From the NCBI GenBank assembly GCA_017854655.1, contig JAFMHF010000019.1:1-32909 (forward strand): a stretch of 32,909 nt of DNA, in the 5' to 3' direction. Under the pieces are notes generated by a model. That model did no database searches, had not been told where the DNA came from, and saw nothing but the letters and a program-made list of their open reading frames with translations. The DNA is from Puniceicoccaceae bacterium (GTDB lineage Bacteria > Verrucomicrobiota > Verrucomicrobiia > Opitutales > Coraliomargaritaceae). How positions within the stretch are numbered: the first letter of the stretch is position 1; each line of letters opens with the position of its first letter. Below are positions 10,454 to 23,869 of the stretch, piece by piece. The position numbers were made by a program, and so were the translations under genes.

Positions 10454-11737
10454 TTAAACCTTGAGTTTGATCTTAATACCGCGGCGTAGATAAGTCGGCA
10501 CATCGAGGTCTTCGTCTTTATAATCGTTGCGATCGGTCTTTTCGAAATAACCGCGCTGAGCATCGACTTCATTGAAAGTAAATTCATTTTGATCCTCATT
10601 TACCGATTTTTTCTTGCCCTTAAGTTTGGACACATGCACTGGCTGCAACAACGGCAGTTCGTTTTGAGCGATCTCGGAATGAAGACCGAGCCCTTGCATG
10701 GTTTCTGATGGCGACGGTGCATCAGCAACTTTGGCTTTTTTCACTGGCGCGTCCTTACGCTCCATCTCTGCCTTGCCTAACACGCAAATCTCAAGACTCT
10801 CTGTGCGTGACTCATCCAGGACTGCGCCAAAGACGATATCCTCACGCGAACCAAAACGCTTGGAAACTTGGGACACAATCTCGTTCACCCGCGTAATCGG
10901 TAAATCCGCGCCGCCGATCACGTTGACTAAAATACGATCCAACTGTGCAGGGCGATCTCCGAGGTGCAGTAATGGGCAGAGTATCAGATCATCCAACGCG
11001 TCTTTTACATAGTCCCCGCCACTGGCGACACCGGTGCCAAAAATTGTCTTGCCGCCCTGCGACTGAAATACGGAGCGCAGTGAACCGAGATCTAGATTAA
11101 TCACACCAGTGCTTAACAGCATCGCGCAGAGCGAATTCACCCCACGTCCGATCCAACGATCCGTAATCGCAAATGCATTGAGCACGCTGGTGTCTTCTTC
11201 GCCTTCCTGTAGAAGCACATCATTAGGCAACGGGATCAAACCGTGCACCAATTTCCGTAGCTCACCAACGCCCTCTTCAGCAATACGCTGACGGCGAGGG
11301 CCTTCGAAGCTGAAGGGCAAAGTCACAAAAGCCAGCACTAGTGCACCTGTCTTGCCAGCGACTTCGGCCACAATCGATGCAGCGGCACTGCCAGTGCCGC
11401 CACCAAATCCTACTACCAGGATGATCATGTCCACATCGCCAATCAAAGCAGCAATCGCACCGCGATCCGATTCGGCGGCCGCTTTACCAATATCGACTTC
11501 GCCGCCAGCACCCAGCCCACGAGTTACCGAGCGCCCGATCATTAATTTTTCAGTAATTGGAGAATTATCAAGCGCCTGCGCATCGGTATTGATCGCTGCA
11601 AGGCTCACCGCGTCAAAGTCGCCCAATTGCAGCGCTCCGACCGCGTTTGTACCTGCACCACCAATACCGATGATCTTAATCTTCAGATCGGTGCGGGGCG
11701 CCTCATCGCTCAATAAACTGTCGGGTTCTGTGTTCAA
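10454..11737 (-). CDS. ftsZ: Cell division protein FtsZ (divergent T7 loop)
   Basis: 427 aa; [63 protein letters not shown]-terminal [15 protein letters not shown]. Confidence 0.95.
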   Translation of the reverse strand: MNTEPDSLLSDEAPRTDLKIKIIGIGGAGTNAVGALQLGDFDAVSLAAINTDAQALDNSPITEKLMIGRSVTRGLGAGGEVDIGKAAAESDRGAIAALIGDVDMIILVVGFGGGTGSAAASIVAEVAGKTGALVLAFVTLPFSFEGPRRQRIAEEGVGELRKLVHGLIPLPNDVLLQEGEEDTSVLNAFAITDRWIGRGVNSLCAMLLSTGVINLDLGSLRSVFQSQGGKTIFGTGVASGGDYVKDALDDLILCPLLHLGDRPAQLDRILVNVIGGADLPITRVNEIVSQVSKRFGSREDIVFGAVLDESRTESLEICVLGKAEMERKDAPVKKAKVADAPSPSETMQGLGLHSEIAQNELPLLQPVHVSKLKGKKKSVNEDQNEFTFNEVDAQRGYFEKTDRNDYKDEDLDVPTYLRRGIKIKLKV

Positions 11738-11751
11738 TAAACTACGAGTGA

Positions 11752-12963
11752 TTAAATATTTAAAATACTACCGAGTCGGTTCCATATCCCGGCTGGTTTT
11801 GCGCTTTGCTGCGCATCCTCCTGTCCTGTCAGTGCATAGTGCAACAGTCCGAGCGCTGTGCTATACTCTGGGACGCGCAGTTCGGGAGAAACATCCTGTG
11901 GCCCTTCAGACTGACGAGCCTCCATCCCTAAACTACGACGGGCTGCCTCATCAATGCCATCAAGGCGCGAGCTGCCACCTGTCAAAATAATACCCGAGGC
12001 AATATCTGCAGGTACTAGCAGGTCTGCCTCGACGAGTTGATCCTTAATAATATCAAAGATTTCCGAAATGCGCGCTTCAATGATTTTAGTGATCGCCGCC
12101 AACGGATACTCGCGGTCGCCAATTGTCATATCTCCATACAGCCAGACCTTCTGTTCACGGTCTCCACTCTTATAATAGGCGCGGCCGTTCTTTAATTTAG
12201 ACTCTTCAGCACTTTTACGTCCCACACGCAGCCCAATGCTCAAATCATTCGTAACGTGATCGCCTCCGACTGGCACGACGCCAGTCAACACAATGTAGCC
12301 CTTGCGATAGAGCACGAAATCAGTGGTACCTCCACCGATATCGACCACTAGCGCACCATTATCCTTCTCTGATTCTTCCAGCAGCACCGCGCCGGAAGCG
12401 ATACTTGAAATGATCATATCTCTCACGTCCAGATCGATACCACGAATCACGCGTAAACTGTCGCTCACGATCTGGCTGTCTCCGTGCACCGACCAATAGC
12501 CGACCTGCAAACGTTCGCCCTCTTTCGAGAGTGGATTCTCCACAGGTTGCCCATCGATTGAGAAAGGATTCTGAATATGGTGAATGTAAGTCCGTTCATC
12601 CGTCAGTTTACGACGCTTCGCGTCTTCTGTTGCCTGCTCAATATCGGCCGGACGAACAATCGAATCCGACGAACCGACATTAGTGGTACCGACATTAAAA
12701 TTGCCCCGCAGGTGACTCCCTGTCTGAGCAAGATAGACCTCATCGACACGGGTCTTGGCATTCTGTTCCGCGGTCATGATAGCCGCATGCACACAATCGC
12801 TCGCAGCTTTCAGATCTGTAATGACCCCTTTTTTTACACCCTTCGAGAAACAAGAGCTATGGCCGATGATGTTCAAGCCCGAGTCGCCTACGATTTCGCC
12901 GAGAAGAACCGTCACCTTAGACGTCCCAATTTCGACTGCACCGACCACTCTGGATTGACTCAT
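11752..12963 (-). CDS. ftsA: Cell division protein FtsA
   Basis: 403 aa; [49 protein letters not shown]-terminal amphipathic [12 protein letters not shown]. Confidence 0.95.
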   Translation of the reverse strand: MSQSRVVGAVEIGTSKVTVLLGEIVGDSGLNIIGHSSCFSKGVKKGVITDLKAASDCVHAAIMTAEQNAKTRVDEVYLAQTGSHLRGNFNVGTTNVGSSDSIVRPADIEQATEDAKRRKLTDERTYIHHIQNPFSIDGQPVENPLSKEGERLQVGYWSVHGDSQIVSDSLRVIRGIDLDVRDMIISSIASGAVLLEESEKDNGALVVDIGGGTTDFVLYRKGYIVLTGVVPVGGDHVTNDLSIGLRVGRKSAEESKLKNGRAYYKSGDREQKVWLYGDMTIGDREYPLAAITKIIEARISEIFDIIKDQLVEADLLVPADIASGIILTGGSSRLDGIDEAARRSLGMEARQSEGPQDVSPELRVPEYSTALGLLHYALTGQEDAQQSAKPAGIWNRLGSILNI

Positions 12964-12987
12964 AGTTTGTAAGATAGATTTGCTGAA

Positions 12988-13923
12988 TTAAAATGTGCCG
13001 ACGCGACCACTGCTAAACTGCACCGCAGCGGAACCACGTAAAGAAAGATCGATCCGTTCGATCGATGGATTGCCCTGTTTTCTAACATACTCGAAAATAT
13101 AGGTCAAACGGTCCAATTGACGCCCGTAGTCTGCAGAGCTGCCAAAGATGATTCGAGGCACGATCGTCGAGCGCACTTCGATTACTTGCCCAGGGATATC
13201 CAAAGCGCCAGAATAGTGCTGCAGCGACACCACCTGCCAAGTGCTAAAGAGTTTTGGCTCAGTGCTGCGAACCAGCTCCAAGAGCTCGGCGACCGACTCG
13301 ATCCCACGCATCGGAAAAAAACTGCCATCGACATGTCGATACGGCTGTACAAACGGTAAGTTTTTCAACCTCGTCTTCGAATAACCAATCCCATCATAGA
13401 CCACACCATCGCGGGCAACTAAACGTAGATGTCGCTTCCCATCGGATCCTGCGATCGCTAAGCGAAGTGCCGGCACACGTTCTTTCACCCGAATCCGTAA
13501 ATCACTCGGAAATACACGCTCGACCGAGGCTGATTTCACTTGAACATCAGCTTCCACGCTTTTTTTCAGCGCATGAATATCCGCCTCCATCATCGACATC
13601 CCAGGGCGTAGTTTAATCGTCTGACTCAACCAATTATCTGGCAACACCCCATCGGTATCAAAAATAATACGTTCGATCGGCTTCGAAGTCGGCGCCATCG
13701 GAATTGCCTGTTGACGATTTTTGAATGTCCATCCCACCCAAGCCAGTCCGCCAAGCACCACTAGCAGCAACACGAAACCAGCAAGAAATTTAAACCACCG
13801 CGATTGCCGACGCTTTCGCGCCTGCGGTGAATTCACTCTGGAACGGCGCGGCCCAGCCAGCTCTCGCCAACTCTGTTTACCCGCAGCGGAGGTACCGCCT
13901 TTTTGTTTACCACTCCCAATCAT
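12988..13923 (-). CDS. ftsQ: FtsQ/DivIB-type cell division protein
   Basis: 311 aa; basic cytoplasmic N-terminus, single TM (FKFLAGFVLLLVVLGGLAWVGWTF), POTRA-like region, position between ddl and ftsA, 4-nt overlap with ddl. Confidence 0.85.
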   Translation of the reverse strand: MIGSGKQKGGTSAAGKQSWRELAGPRRSRVNSPQARKRRQSRWFKFLAGFVLLLVVLGGLAWVGWTFKNRQQAIPMAPTSKPIERIIFDTDGVLPDNWLSQTIKLRPGMSMMEADIHALKKSVEADVQVKSASVERVFPSDLRIRVKERVPALRLAIAGSDGKRHLRLVARDGVVYDGIGYSKTRLKNLPFVQPYRHVDGSFFPMRGIESVAELLELVRSTEPKLFSTWQVVSLQHYSGALDIPGQVIEVRSTIVPRIIFGSSADYGRQLDRLTYIFEYVRKQGNPSIERIDLSLRGSAAVQFSSGRVGTF

Positions 13924-14850
13924 TCCACAAATCTCTTTATTTCACGCGCAGCGAACCGCTCGATCGCAGGGGCCACCAGCGCACGTGCTAATGACTCAAA
14001 ATCGAAGCCCATACAAGATGCACTTTTCGGCAATAAACTCGTCGCGGTCAATCCTGGTAAAGTATTGATTTCTAAAAAATATAATTGCGCGCCGTCCAAC
14101 AGAAAGTCAATCCGCGCAAAATCGCGGCAGCCACAGGCATCAAACAGTGCCTCCGCTTGTGCCTTGATACGTGCTTCCAGCTCAGGATCTAACTCAGCGG
14201 GATAGCGATACTCGGTCGAACCAGCCGTATATTTAGCGGTATAATCATATACCCCACTCGCACTCACGATCTCGACCACACCCATCGCTGCGCCGTTCAG
14301 CACGCCGACCGTCAACTCGCGACCGTGTATACGCTGCTCAATCAACCAATTGCCACTGTGGATTTGAGACAGCGTCACGCCGAGCGCCGAGCGATGCTCA
14401 GTGAAATACAGCCCCACACTGCTGCCCTGATCGGTTGGCTTAATCACCAGCGAAGTGCCGAGCGTCTCAATAACTGCATCTGCCCGCGGCGCATTCGTAC
14501 CGTCAAAAACCATCGCCTCGGGCACGTCGATGCCTAAATCCCTCGCTATCGTCTTGGTCAAATCCTTGGCCATGCACAACTTGCTCGCGACCGAGTCGCT
14601 GCCACAGCATTCGATGCCTGCAGCTTCCAGCAGCGCCTGCAAACGCCCATCTTCACCAAACGCACCGTGCAATGCAGGAAACACAATCGAGCGCTGTGGA
14701 TTGATCGAATCCGGCAGTGCCTCGGCATCGAGACGCAACATCTCAACCTCAAAATTAACCGCCAAAGCCTTGCCGATCGATTCACCACTGACAAGTGAGA
14801 CCTCTCGCTCAGAGCCAACGCCGCCATACAATACAATGATCGATTCTGGA

Positions 14851-14858
<8 letters not shown>
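13920..14858 (-). CDS. ddl: D-alanine--D-alanine ligase
   Basis: 312 aa; VLYGGVGSEREVSLVSGESI, FPALHGAFGEDGRLQALLEAAGIECCGSDSVASKLCMAKDLTK, FLEINTLPGLTATSLLPKSA. Confidence 0.95.
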
Positions 14859-17165
<2,307 letters not shown>

Positions 17166-17169
<4 letters not shown>

Positions 17170-18311
17170 ATCGCAGGCTCCAGTTTATCAGCTGCTGCTA
17201 AAGCCCGCGCGTTACACAATGCTTCGATATCAGACGCAATACGTTCACTTGAATCAAAACGATCCAAACGTTCGAGGTTGGATTTAAACTTCCCAAGCAC
17301 CCAGTCGTTGAATATGAGCCCTTCAACTTCAGCTAACAATTGGCTCAACTCATCCTGTGCTAAAACCAGACCCGCTCCATGACGCTCGTGCATCACTGCA
17401 TTCGCCTGCTGATGATCATCCGCAGCAAAAGGATACGGGATCAAAATCGACGGCGCACGACAACGAACTATCTCCGCGATCGAACCAGCACCTGCACGCG
17501 AAATCACTAGATCCGCAGCCGAAATCACATCGCCCATCTGATCTGAAAATGGCACAAAAGTCGCCGATACCTGCTCGCTTTTAGAACTGATCGTTTGAAG
17601 CGACCCCGCAGAGTTTTTGCCGTGCCCAGTCACGCAATAGACCGATATTCCTTGTTTCGCCAAGGCCTCAAAATGGTCAATGACCCATTCATTCAGGGCG
17701 GTCGCACCCTGACTTCCGCCGATCAAGACCAGCAGCTTATGCCTCACCGTAATGCCTAAAAGCTCCCAAGCCTCTACCTTCGAACGATGCTTCACATCGC
17801 CGCGAACCGGATAACCAAGATAACGAACTCGCCTGGAGGGCACCCCTTTCAAACGCACACCATCTGGTAAATACACACGCGTTGCGAGGTGCTTCAACAA
17901 ACGCACCGCCTTACCCGGACGACAGTTGGCCTCATGTACGGCAACTGGCACCCCTGCAAAACGAGCAGCTAAGCCTAAGCCCACCGAAAGAAACCCACCA
18001 AACAGCAACACCAAATCGGGCTTTTCCTTACGTACCAGCTTATGCGAAAAAAGACAGCCGGACAGCAGGCTCCAACACGAAGTGATCCACTTTGTCACTC
18101 CACCCGAAAATGCCCGACCAGGGGTCTTATGGAAATTCAGGTGTGCATACTTTTCAATTAAGGCCGAATCCACCTGCTTCTGACTAATCAACAAAGTGCA
18201 GTGGTGGCCACGCGATTGTAACACCTCGGCGATCGCAATCCCTGGAGCCAGATGCCCACCAGTGCCACCACAGGCAATCAGTACGCGGCTCATAGCTGAC
18301 GCTGTCTCCAC
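17166..18311 (-). CDS. murG: MurG (UDP-GlcNAc transferase of lipid II synthesis)
   Basis: 381 aa; VLIACGGTGGHLAPGIAIAEVL, GGSQGATALNEWV, VISRAGAGSIAEIVRCRAPSILIPYPFAADDHQQANA. Confidence 0.95.
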
Positions 18312-19432
18312 AAAGCAGGTAGCTCCCAGGAGCGGAAGCCGTTTAAAATAATTCCAGTCAACACAAACATGAAAACCAGATTTGAGCCACCATACGAAAT
18401 AAACGGCAAAGACATCCCCTTAGTCGGAAGGCATCCCGTAACCACTCCAATATTAATTAATGCCTGAAGCGTCACAAATAGCAACGCCCCCATAATCAAC
18501 AAATATTGATACAGGTCCGGCGCACGCTTTAGCTGCAACACGCCGACAAAAAATAAAGTCATAAAAAGAACCACCACTCCGAGGGTAAATACGAGGCCGA
18601 GTTCTTCACCCACGATGGCAAAAATAAAGTCTGTGTGGGCTTCAGGTAAAAATGACATCTGCTGGCGCCCCGCACCGAGCCCCACGCCTTGCACACCGCC
18701 TGCGCCAAAGGCGAGAATGCCCTGCCACAACTGATAAGAGCTATCACTGCGATTGCCTTCAACGTCGAGAAAAGAAGTGATGCGGCGCAAGCGCACGGGA
18801 TCGTGATACACTGCCACAGAAAACAAAGTCAGGGCCGCAAGCGCGGTCGGAATTAAAAACTTCAAGCGCAGCCCCGCGAGGTAAAGCATAATGCCACCGA
18901 CTGCACCGCAAAGAAAGGCAGTGCCGTAATCAGGTTCTATAATGATTAAACCACAAATCACCGCGAGCATACCACAAGGTATGATGAAGCCACGCAGCGC
19001 ATCATCCAAATTGCGCCGATTCGCCGCGAGATAATGCGCCATCATAAACAGCAAGCCCAACTTACCGATCTCCGACACCTGCAAACGCATCGGCCCGCAA
19101 TCGATCCAACGCTGCGCCCCATTAACCGTCACACCGATACCGGGAATCAGCACCAACACTAATAACAGCACCGCGCCCCCTGCTAAAACATATGCATAGT
19201 CCCGCAATGCCGTTAAATTGACAACCATCGCAAAGCCCCCGGCCAGCGTCGCAATCACTAGCCAAATAAGCTGCTTACGCAGCAACACCGTCGGGTCAGA
19301 ATGCATCGCTTGCGAAGCGCTAAAGAGCACCACCAGACCAAGGAAAGTGAGCGAAATAACAATCAGTGCGATGAACACCCCTGCTGGCGGAATACTCCAA
19401 AAGGAATTTCGCAAGGCAGTCCGCGCGCACAT
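18290..19432 (-). CDS. ftsW: SEDS-family FtsW
   Basis: 380 aa polytopic; VLFSASQAMHSDPTVLLRKQLIW, AGGVQGVGLGAGRQQMSFLPEAHTDFIFAIVGEELG, TKGMSLPFISYGGSNLVFMF. Confidence 0.94.
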   Translation of the reverse strand: MCARTALRNSFWSIPPAGVFIALIVISLTFLGLVVLFSASQAMHSDPTVLLRKQLIWLVIATLAGGFAMVVNLTALRDYAYVLAGGAVLLLVLVLIPGIGVTVNGAQRWIDCGPMRLQVSEIGKLGLLFMMAHYLAANRRNLDDALRGFIIPCGMLAVICGLIIIEPDYGTAFLCGAVGGIMLYLAGLRLKFLIPTALAALTLFSVAVYHDPVRLRRITSFLDVEGNRSDSSYQLWQGILAFGAGGVQGVGLGAGRQQMSFLPEAHTDFIFAIVGEELGLVFTLGVVVLFMTLFFVGVLQLKRAPDLYQYLLIMGALLFVTLQALINIGVVTGCLPTKGMSLPFISYGGSNLVFMFVLTGIILNGFRSWELPALWRQRQL

Positions 19433-19471
19433 TCTATACTGATATCAAGCTAAAACGATTGAATCGAAGGA

Positions 19472-20599
19472 TTACTCAGCATTCTCACGAACAACTGGAA
19501 TAACTGGAATCTCTACGGCATTTTCGAATAAGGCATCAGTATTGATGTCAACGATATCCTCTTCAACTAAAGGATCCGCATCAACTACACGGATCTCGAT
19601 CGGCCCGTCACTGCTAGCAACCACTGCAGGTTCTTCAGCAGCGACAGTAGCAGGCTTTGTCACGATATTCGGCGCACTATCGGTAGAGCTGACTTTAAGT
19701 TTCTGCCCAATCTGCATCTTACGCGGATCGGTGATGCCGTTAATTGCAAGCAACTCAGATGCAGTCATACCATATTGACGCGCTATCGTTGCAGGATATT
19801 CGCCCGCCTTCACAATGTGCGTGCCGTCAGCGCTGATGGCACTGGCTTCGACCGCTGCGACAGGAGCTGGAGCCGTCACAGTCGAGCTGCCGCTGCTAGT
19901 ACCAGCAACTGGAATCATTAACTTTTCGCCAACGCGAATCAGATCTGAAGTCTTGTTGTTGGCTGCTTTAAGGGCTCGTACTGAAGTATTATACTTCACT
20001 GCGATTTTAGACAAATTATCGCCGCCCTTCACCGTGTAAGTTTCGGTGGCCATGTTATAATCAGACGGCTGGTATGCATCCGCCGCCACTGTAGTCACAG
20101 TGGCAGTGCCACCTTCAACCGGAATTTGAATTTGCTGACCGATCTTAAGCACTGAATTCTTATTCAGATCATTTGCAGCATACAACTCATTGAGCGAAAC
20201 ATTATAGCGCTTGGAAATCGCCCAGAGGCTATCGCCTTTCTTGACTGTATAGGCTTGAAACGAGGGGCCCGCCACATCGACTGTCTCGGCAACGATTGGT
20301 TCAAGTTGCGGCGTCACCTCTTCAAATTCAGCAAACTCAGCGTCAGGGCGATTTGGCGCATAACGGCTATCTTCACTCGCATCAATTCCAGCGTTAAATG
20401 CAGGATCGAGCAGATCGTCTCCTGAAGTTGCAGGAATCAAGCTCTCAGGTAACTGCTGCTCTACCAAACCAGTGGTTCGATTCTGTTGATACATTTGTGT
20501 CGGCGGTTGCGTGGTTCCACAGCCCGGCTGGACGATAAGAACGGCAATAACACCGAGATGAAGACAGAGGACAAACCCGAAGACTTTTGAAATTTTCAT
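19472..20599 (-). CDS. Secreted/lipoprotein-like protein with three LysM domains
   Basis: 375 aa; hydrophobic N-terminus and three LysM repeats: YTVKKGDSLWAISKRYNVSLNELYAAND, YTVKGGDNLSKIAVKYNTSVRALKAANN, HIVKAGEYPATIARQYGMTASELLAING. Confidence 0.9.
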   Translation of the reverse strand: MKISKVFGFVLCLHLGVIAVLIVQPGCGTTQPPTQMYQQNRTTGLVEQQLPESLIPATSGDDLLDPAFNAGIDASEDSRYAPNRPDAEFAEFEEVTPQLEPIVAETVDVAGPSFQAYTVKKGDSLWAISKRYNVSLNELYAANDLNKNSVLKIGQQIQIPVEGGTATVTTVAADAYQPSDYNMATETYTVKGGDNLSKIAVKYNTSVRALKAANNKTSDLIRVGEKLMIPVAGTSSGSSTVTAPAPVAAVEASAISADGTHIVKAGEYPATIARQYGMTASELLAINGITDPRKMQIGQKLKVSSTDSAPNIVTKPATVAAEEPAVVASSDGPIEIRVVDADPLVEEDIVDINTDALFENAVEIPVIPVVRENAE

Positions 20600-20634
20600 A
20601 ATACTATAAGCTACGATTACAAGTAATAGACAGA

Positions 20635-21936
20635 CTAATTGAGGCGATTGGCATCCTTCAAACTAAAAACAGTCGAAATGAAGGTTTTTCCGCGAGCGGC
20701 GTAGCCCGAGAACTGATCGAAGCTGGCAAAACCAGGACTCAGTAAAACAGCCGATGGGGAATTGGCTAATGCTGCACGCGTCGCCGCCGCCACGGCTTCG
20801 ACTAAATCAGCGTGAATTTCGACCCTGGAATCGACCGATCTGAGGCTCGCAGCAAGTGACTCCGCCACTTCACCATATAGAAACACCGCTTCGACTTTGG
20901 GCGCAATTGACCGCGCGAATGCATCGAGATCGCCGCCTTTGCCACAGCCACCGCCAATCCAATAGACTGGTTCATCTAAGCCATCGATCGCCGCCAAAGC
21001 GGCATGGAAGTTGGTTGCCTTAGAGTCGTTCCAAAAAGTCACCCCGCCCCAGCAATCGACAGGGCTCAAGCGGTGCGCGGCTAACTGAAAGGCATTCGCA
21101 CTATCGATCAACGACTCGATGGATTGATCGAGGGCTTGCCAGAGCGCCACCGCTAGAGAAAAATTGGTGCTCTGGGGCGAAATGCGAAAAGGCGAATCTG
21201 GCGCCAGTCGATCAATTAAGCCCGAATCCTTATCCACCACAATCGAAGCTGAAATACCAGAAACCTTAGGATTAAACGCAAGGACATCCACCCCCAGTAC
21301 CGACGGCGCAGCTGGACGCAAACAGCACAAGAGCTGGGCTTTAGCTGCAAAATACTCAGCCATCGACTCGTAGCGATCTAGATGATCTTCGGCAAAATTG
21401 CTCCAGATCAGGCCATCCAGTTGTAGCCCATCCGGCAATTCAGCTTGAAACGAGCTGATCTCACACACCGCTGTCGCTTTGTCATGGTTGGCATCGCCAA
21501 GTACGTAGTCACTTAATGGCGTGCCAATATTCCCCGCCTCAACTGCGGTCTGCCCTGCCGTGCTAAACGCATTGCACAGCAACGACGTAATCGTGGTCTT
21601 ACCGTTTGTGCCAGTGACGCCGAGCAACCGACCACGCCAATGGATTGCCGCAAAGCCAAGCTCGCTATAGCAGGGCCGACCGGAGCGTTGCACCAAGATA
21701 CGCCATGGATGCGTAATCGCAAATCCAGGACTAAAGACAAACGCATCAAACCCACTCAGCGAGGCCGCGCTGAAATCCGCGGTATCGCCGCGTCCGTTTT
21801 CATCAAACAAGCAGAGCTCCAGCCCCAAGCTGAGCACTAGGCGCCGTGCAGCCTGCCCGCTGACGCCAGCCCCAAAAATGGCGATACGTTTATACGTGCC
21901 GATCGCTGCGCCTACAGATGTATGAAAAGTCTTCAA
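20635..21936 (-). CDS. murD: MurD (UDP-MurNAc-L-Ala--D-Glu ligase)
   Basis: 433 aa; IAIFGAGVSGQAARRL, LLGVTGTNGKTTITSLLCNA, EAGNIGTPLSDYV, EISSFQAE, FWNDSKATNFHAALAAI, LLSPGFASFDQFSGYAARG. Confidence 0.93.
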   Translation of the reverse strand: MKTFHTSVGAAIGTYKRIAIFGAGVSGQAARRLVLSLGLELCLFDENGRGDTADFSAASLSGFDAFVFSPGFAITHPWRILVQRSGRPCYSELGFAAIHWRGRLLGVTGTNGKTTITSLLCNAFSTAGQTAVEAGNIGTPLSDYVLGDANHDKATAVCEISSFQAELPDGLQLDGLIWSNFAEDHLDRYESMAEYFAAKAQLLCCLRPAAPSVLGVDVLAFNPKVSGISASIVVDKDSGLIDRLAPDSPFRISPQSTNFSLAVALWQALDQSIESLIDSANAFQLAAHRLSPVDCWGGVTFWNDSKATNFHAALAAIDGLDEPVYWIGGGCGKGGDLDAFARSIAPKVEAVFLYGEVAESLAASLRSVDSRVEIHADLVEAVAAATRAALANSPSAVLLSPGFASFDQFSGYAARGKTFISTVFSLKDANRLN

Positions 21937-22072
21937 ATTAGTTAAATTTCAATATTCGCATCTGGTTAGAATTAAATATGCCTACGGATAACTCGGTGAA
22001 ATAATACCCTGTAAGCTTGAAAAGCAAGAATGCTGCTATCTCTAACCGAGCTTTTCACCATTCACTCGACCA

Positions 22073-22236
22073 ATGACTCACAAACTAATCAGCGTACTCA
22101 TCCTAGCCTCGCTCGCCTCAGTCAGTGTTAACGCTGATACCGTGACCACCTAAGACGGCCCGACTCTAATCCGCCCATTACGCTGATCGATAAAGTAAAA
22201 ACCCACATCGACACCATATGTACCAAGCTGATCTAA
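22073..22236 (+). pseudogene. Remnant of a secreted protein gene (signal peptide intact, in-frame stop and frameshift)
   Basis: atgactcacaaactaatcagc... reads MTHKLISVLILASLASVSVNADTVTT*DGPTLIRP, then continues after a frame change as TLIDKVKTHIDTICTKLI*. The split reads as one degraded N-terminal domain. Confidence 0.5.
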
Positions 22237-22370
22237 AGCTTAAAAATAGCGACGTAACAGACACATACTTGCAAAGTATTGTACCACTGTGCAGAATTTT
22301 TCATTAGTTGACAGCAGTGCCTAAAAATTAGCATAGACGCAGCAGTAGCTTTCCAAACCAGCACGCGATC

Positions 22371-22991
22371 ATGCCTCCTTACTTATTACTTATTCTGACT
22401 CCATTCATCACCGCCGCGATCGGCTGGTTTACGAATTGGGTCGCGATCAAGATGCTGTTCCACCCGCGTGTCCCCGTGCGTATTTTCTGCTGGAAATGGC
22501 AGGGATTGATCCCGCGCCGCCAGCTTCAGCTAGCCTGCGAATCCGCTGAAATCATTGAGCGCGATATTTTGCAGCAGCACATGATCCTCAATGAGATTAA
22601 AAAGATTAATCTTGAGCCTTATTTGGAGAAAACCGCGCACACTCTTGTCTGGGAGCGCATCGGCCCGCAATTGCGTGCGATCCCGCTACTAGGCAGTTTT
22701 GTAAACGACGGCATACTTGCGAGGTTCGAAGTCATCGCCTGTGCTGAGATCAAGAATGAGGCCGGTCCATTGATCGAAAAAGTTGCGACTCAATTCGAGG
22801 CGTCGGTCGACCTCAAACAAATGATCGAAGACAACATCGCAGCCTTCGACCTCGAGCGCCTAGAGGGCATTGTCAATGCAGTCGCCAAGCGTGAATTTCG
22901 CACAATTGAGGGTTTAGGCGCAGTGCTGGGCTTTGTGATTGGCTGCCTGCAGCTCGCATTGTTCTGGGCAACCGGAGCGATTGCATTGTGA
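22371..22991 (+). CDS. DUF445 family membrane protein
   Basis: 206 aa; TPFITAAIGWFTNWVAIKMLFHPR...GLIPRRQLQLACESAEIIERDIL, C-terminal TM GLGAVLGFVIGCLQLALFWATG. Confidence 0.8.
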   Translation: MPPYLLLILTPFITAAIGWFTNWVAIKMLFHPRVPVRIFCWKWQGLIPRRQLQLACESAEIIERDILQQHMILNEIKKINLEPYLEKTAHTLVWERIGPQLRAIPLLGSFVNDGILARFEVIACAEIKNEAGPLIEKVATQFEASVDLKQMIEDNIAAFDLERLEGIVNAVAKREFRTIEGLGAVLGFVIGCLQLALFWATGAIAL

Positions 22992-23190
22992 TCGACAGAC
23001 CGCCTGACGCATCAGCGATAAGAGCAGTCGAACTTCCCTCGAGTTGCGCCAACAAAACAGAATGACTAAATAGTAGTTAGTTCAGAATCTAATTCGATGA
23101 ACATTCGCGAAAAAAGGTTGTCCAAGCTTACAACAGCTCACATCGTCTAAATAGAACTTCATCCACCTCACCCCAAACACATAGACTCAA

Positions 23191-23781
23191 ATGAAACGAT
23201 TCATTCTACTGGCACTGTCCCTCTGCATCGCAAATATTACTTTCGCCCAAGATTCTGCGGCACAGGTTGATAACATTAAGTTTAAAAACCTCAGCGACGA
23301 CTGGGTCGAGATGGAGGTTCAGATCAAGGCCAACCGCAACTTATCACCCGATGCCAAAAACGAGCGTTTCGTCGACAACATCAAGGTGCTGGGCTATTTC
23401 GCCTACGTGCGCGACCGCAAAGCCAGAACGTTTGACTTTTATAAAGCCGAAGTCGAAGTCATCTCCATCGAGCAAGGTAAGACAGAAAACGTCTATTTTT
23501 ATATGCCTGGAATCGTCGTCAAGCGCGACCGCCTACCCAAAGAACCGCCCTACTACTTCGTCGCTTTGGAAATCAACGGTCAAGTGCTCCCCATCGATAG
23601 CCGTGCGTACTCAAAAAGCACACTCAACGACGATACCATCCGCAGCATGAAGACCAAAGCAGATGCCGAGAGTGAGCCCAACGACTTCATCCTCAAGCCA
23701 AGCTATAACGCACCACTCGGTCTGATCGGCGCACGACCTTCCAAAATGGCGCCACTCATCAGGCGCGAACCGAAGGAGTAA
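23191..23781 (+). CDS. Secreted hypothetical protein
   Basis: 196 aa; signal peptide MKRFILLALSLCIANITFAQ, then a soluble beta-rich-looking domain. Confidence 0.65.
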   Translation: MKRFILLALSLCIANITFAQDSAAQVDNIKFKNLSDDWVEMEVQIKANRNLSPDAKNERFVDNIKVLGYFAYVRDRKARTFDFYKAEVEVISIEQGKTENVYFYMPGIVVKRDRLPKEPPYYFVALEINGQVLPIDSRAYSKSTLNDDTIRSMKTKADAESEPNDFILKPSYNAPLGLIGARPSKMAPLIRREPKE

Positions 23782-23869
23782 TCGGCAGCAACAGACCCTG
23801 CCAAGCAGGCTCTAAATCAGCCCTCACACGACAAGGCGTAGTGCATTTTTCGCATGCGTGCTGCAAGAT

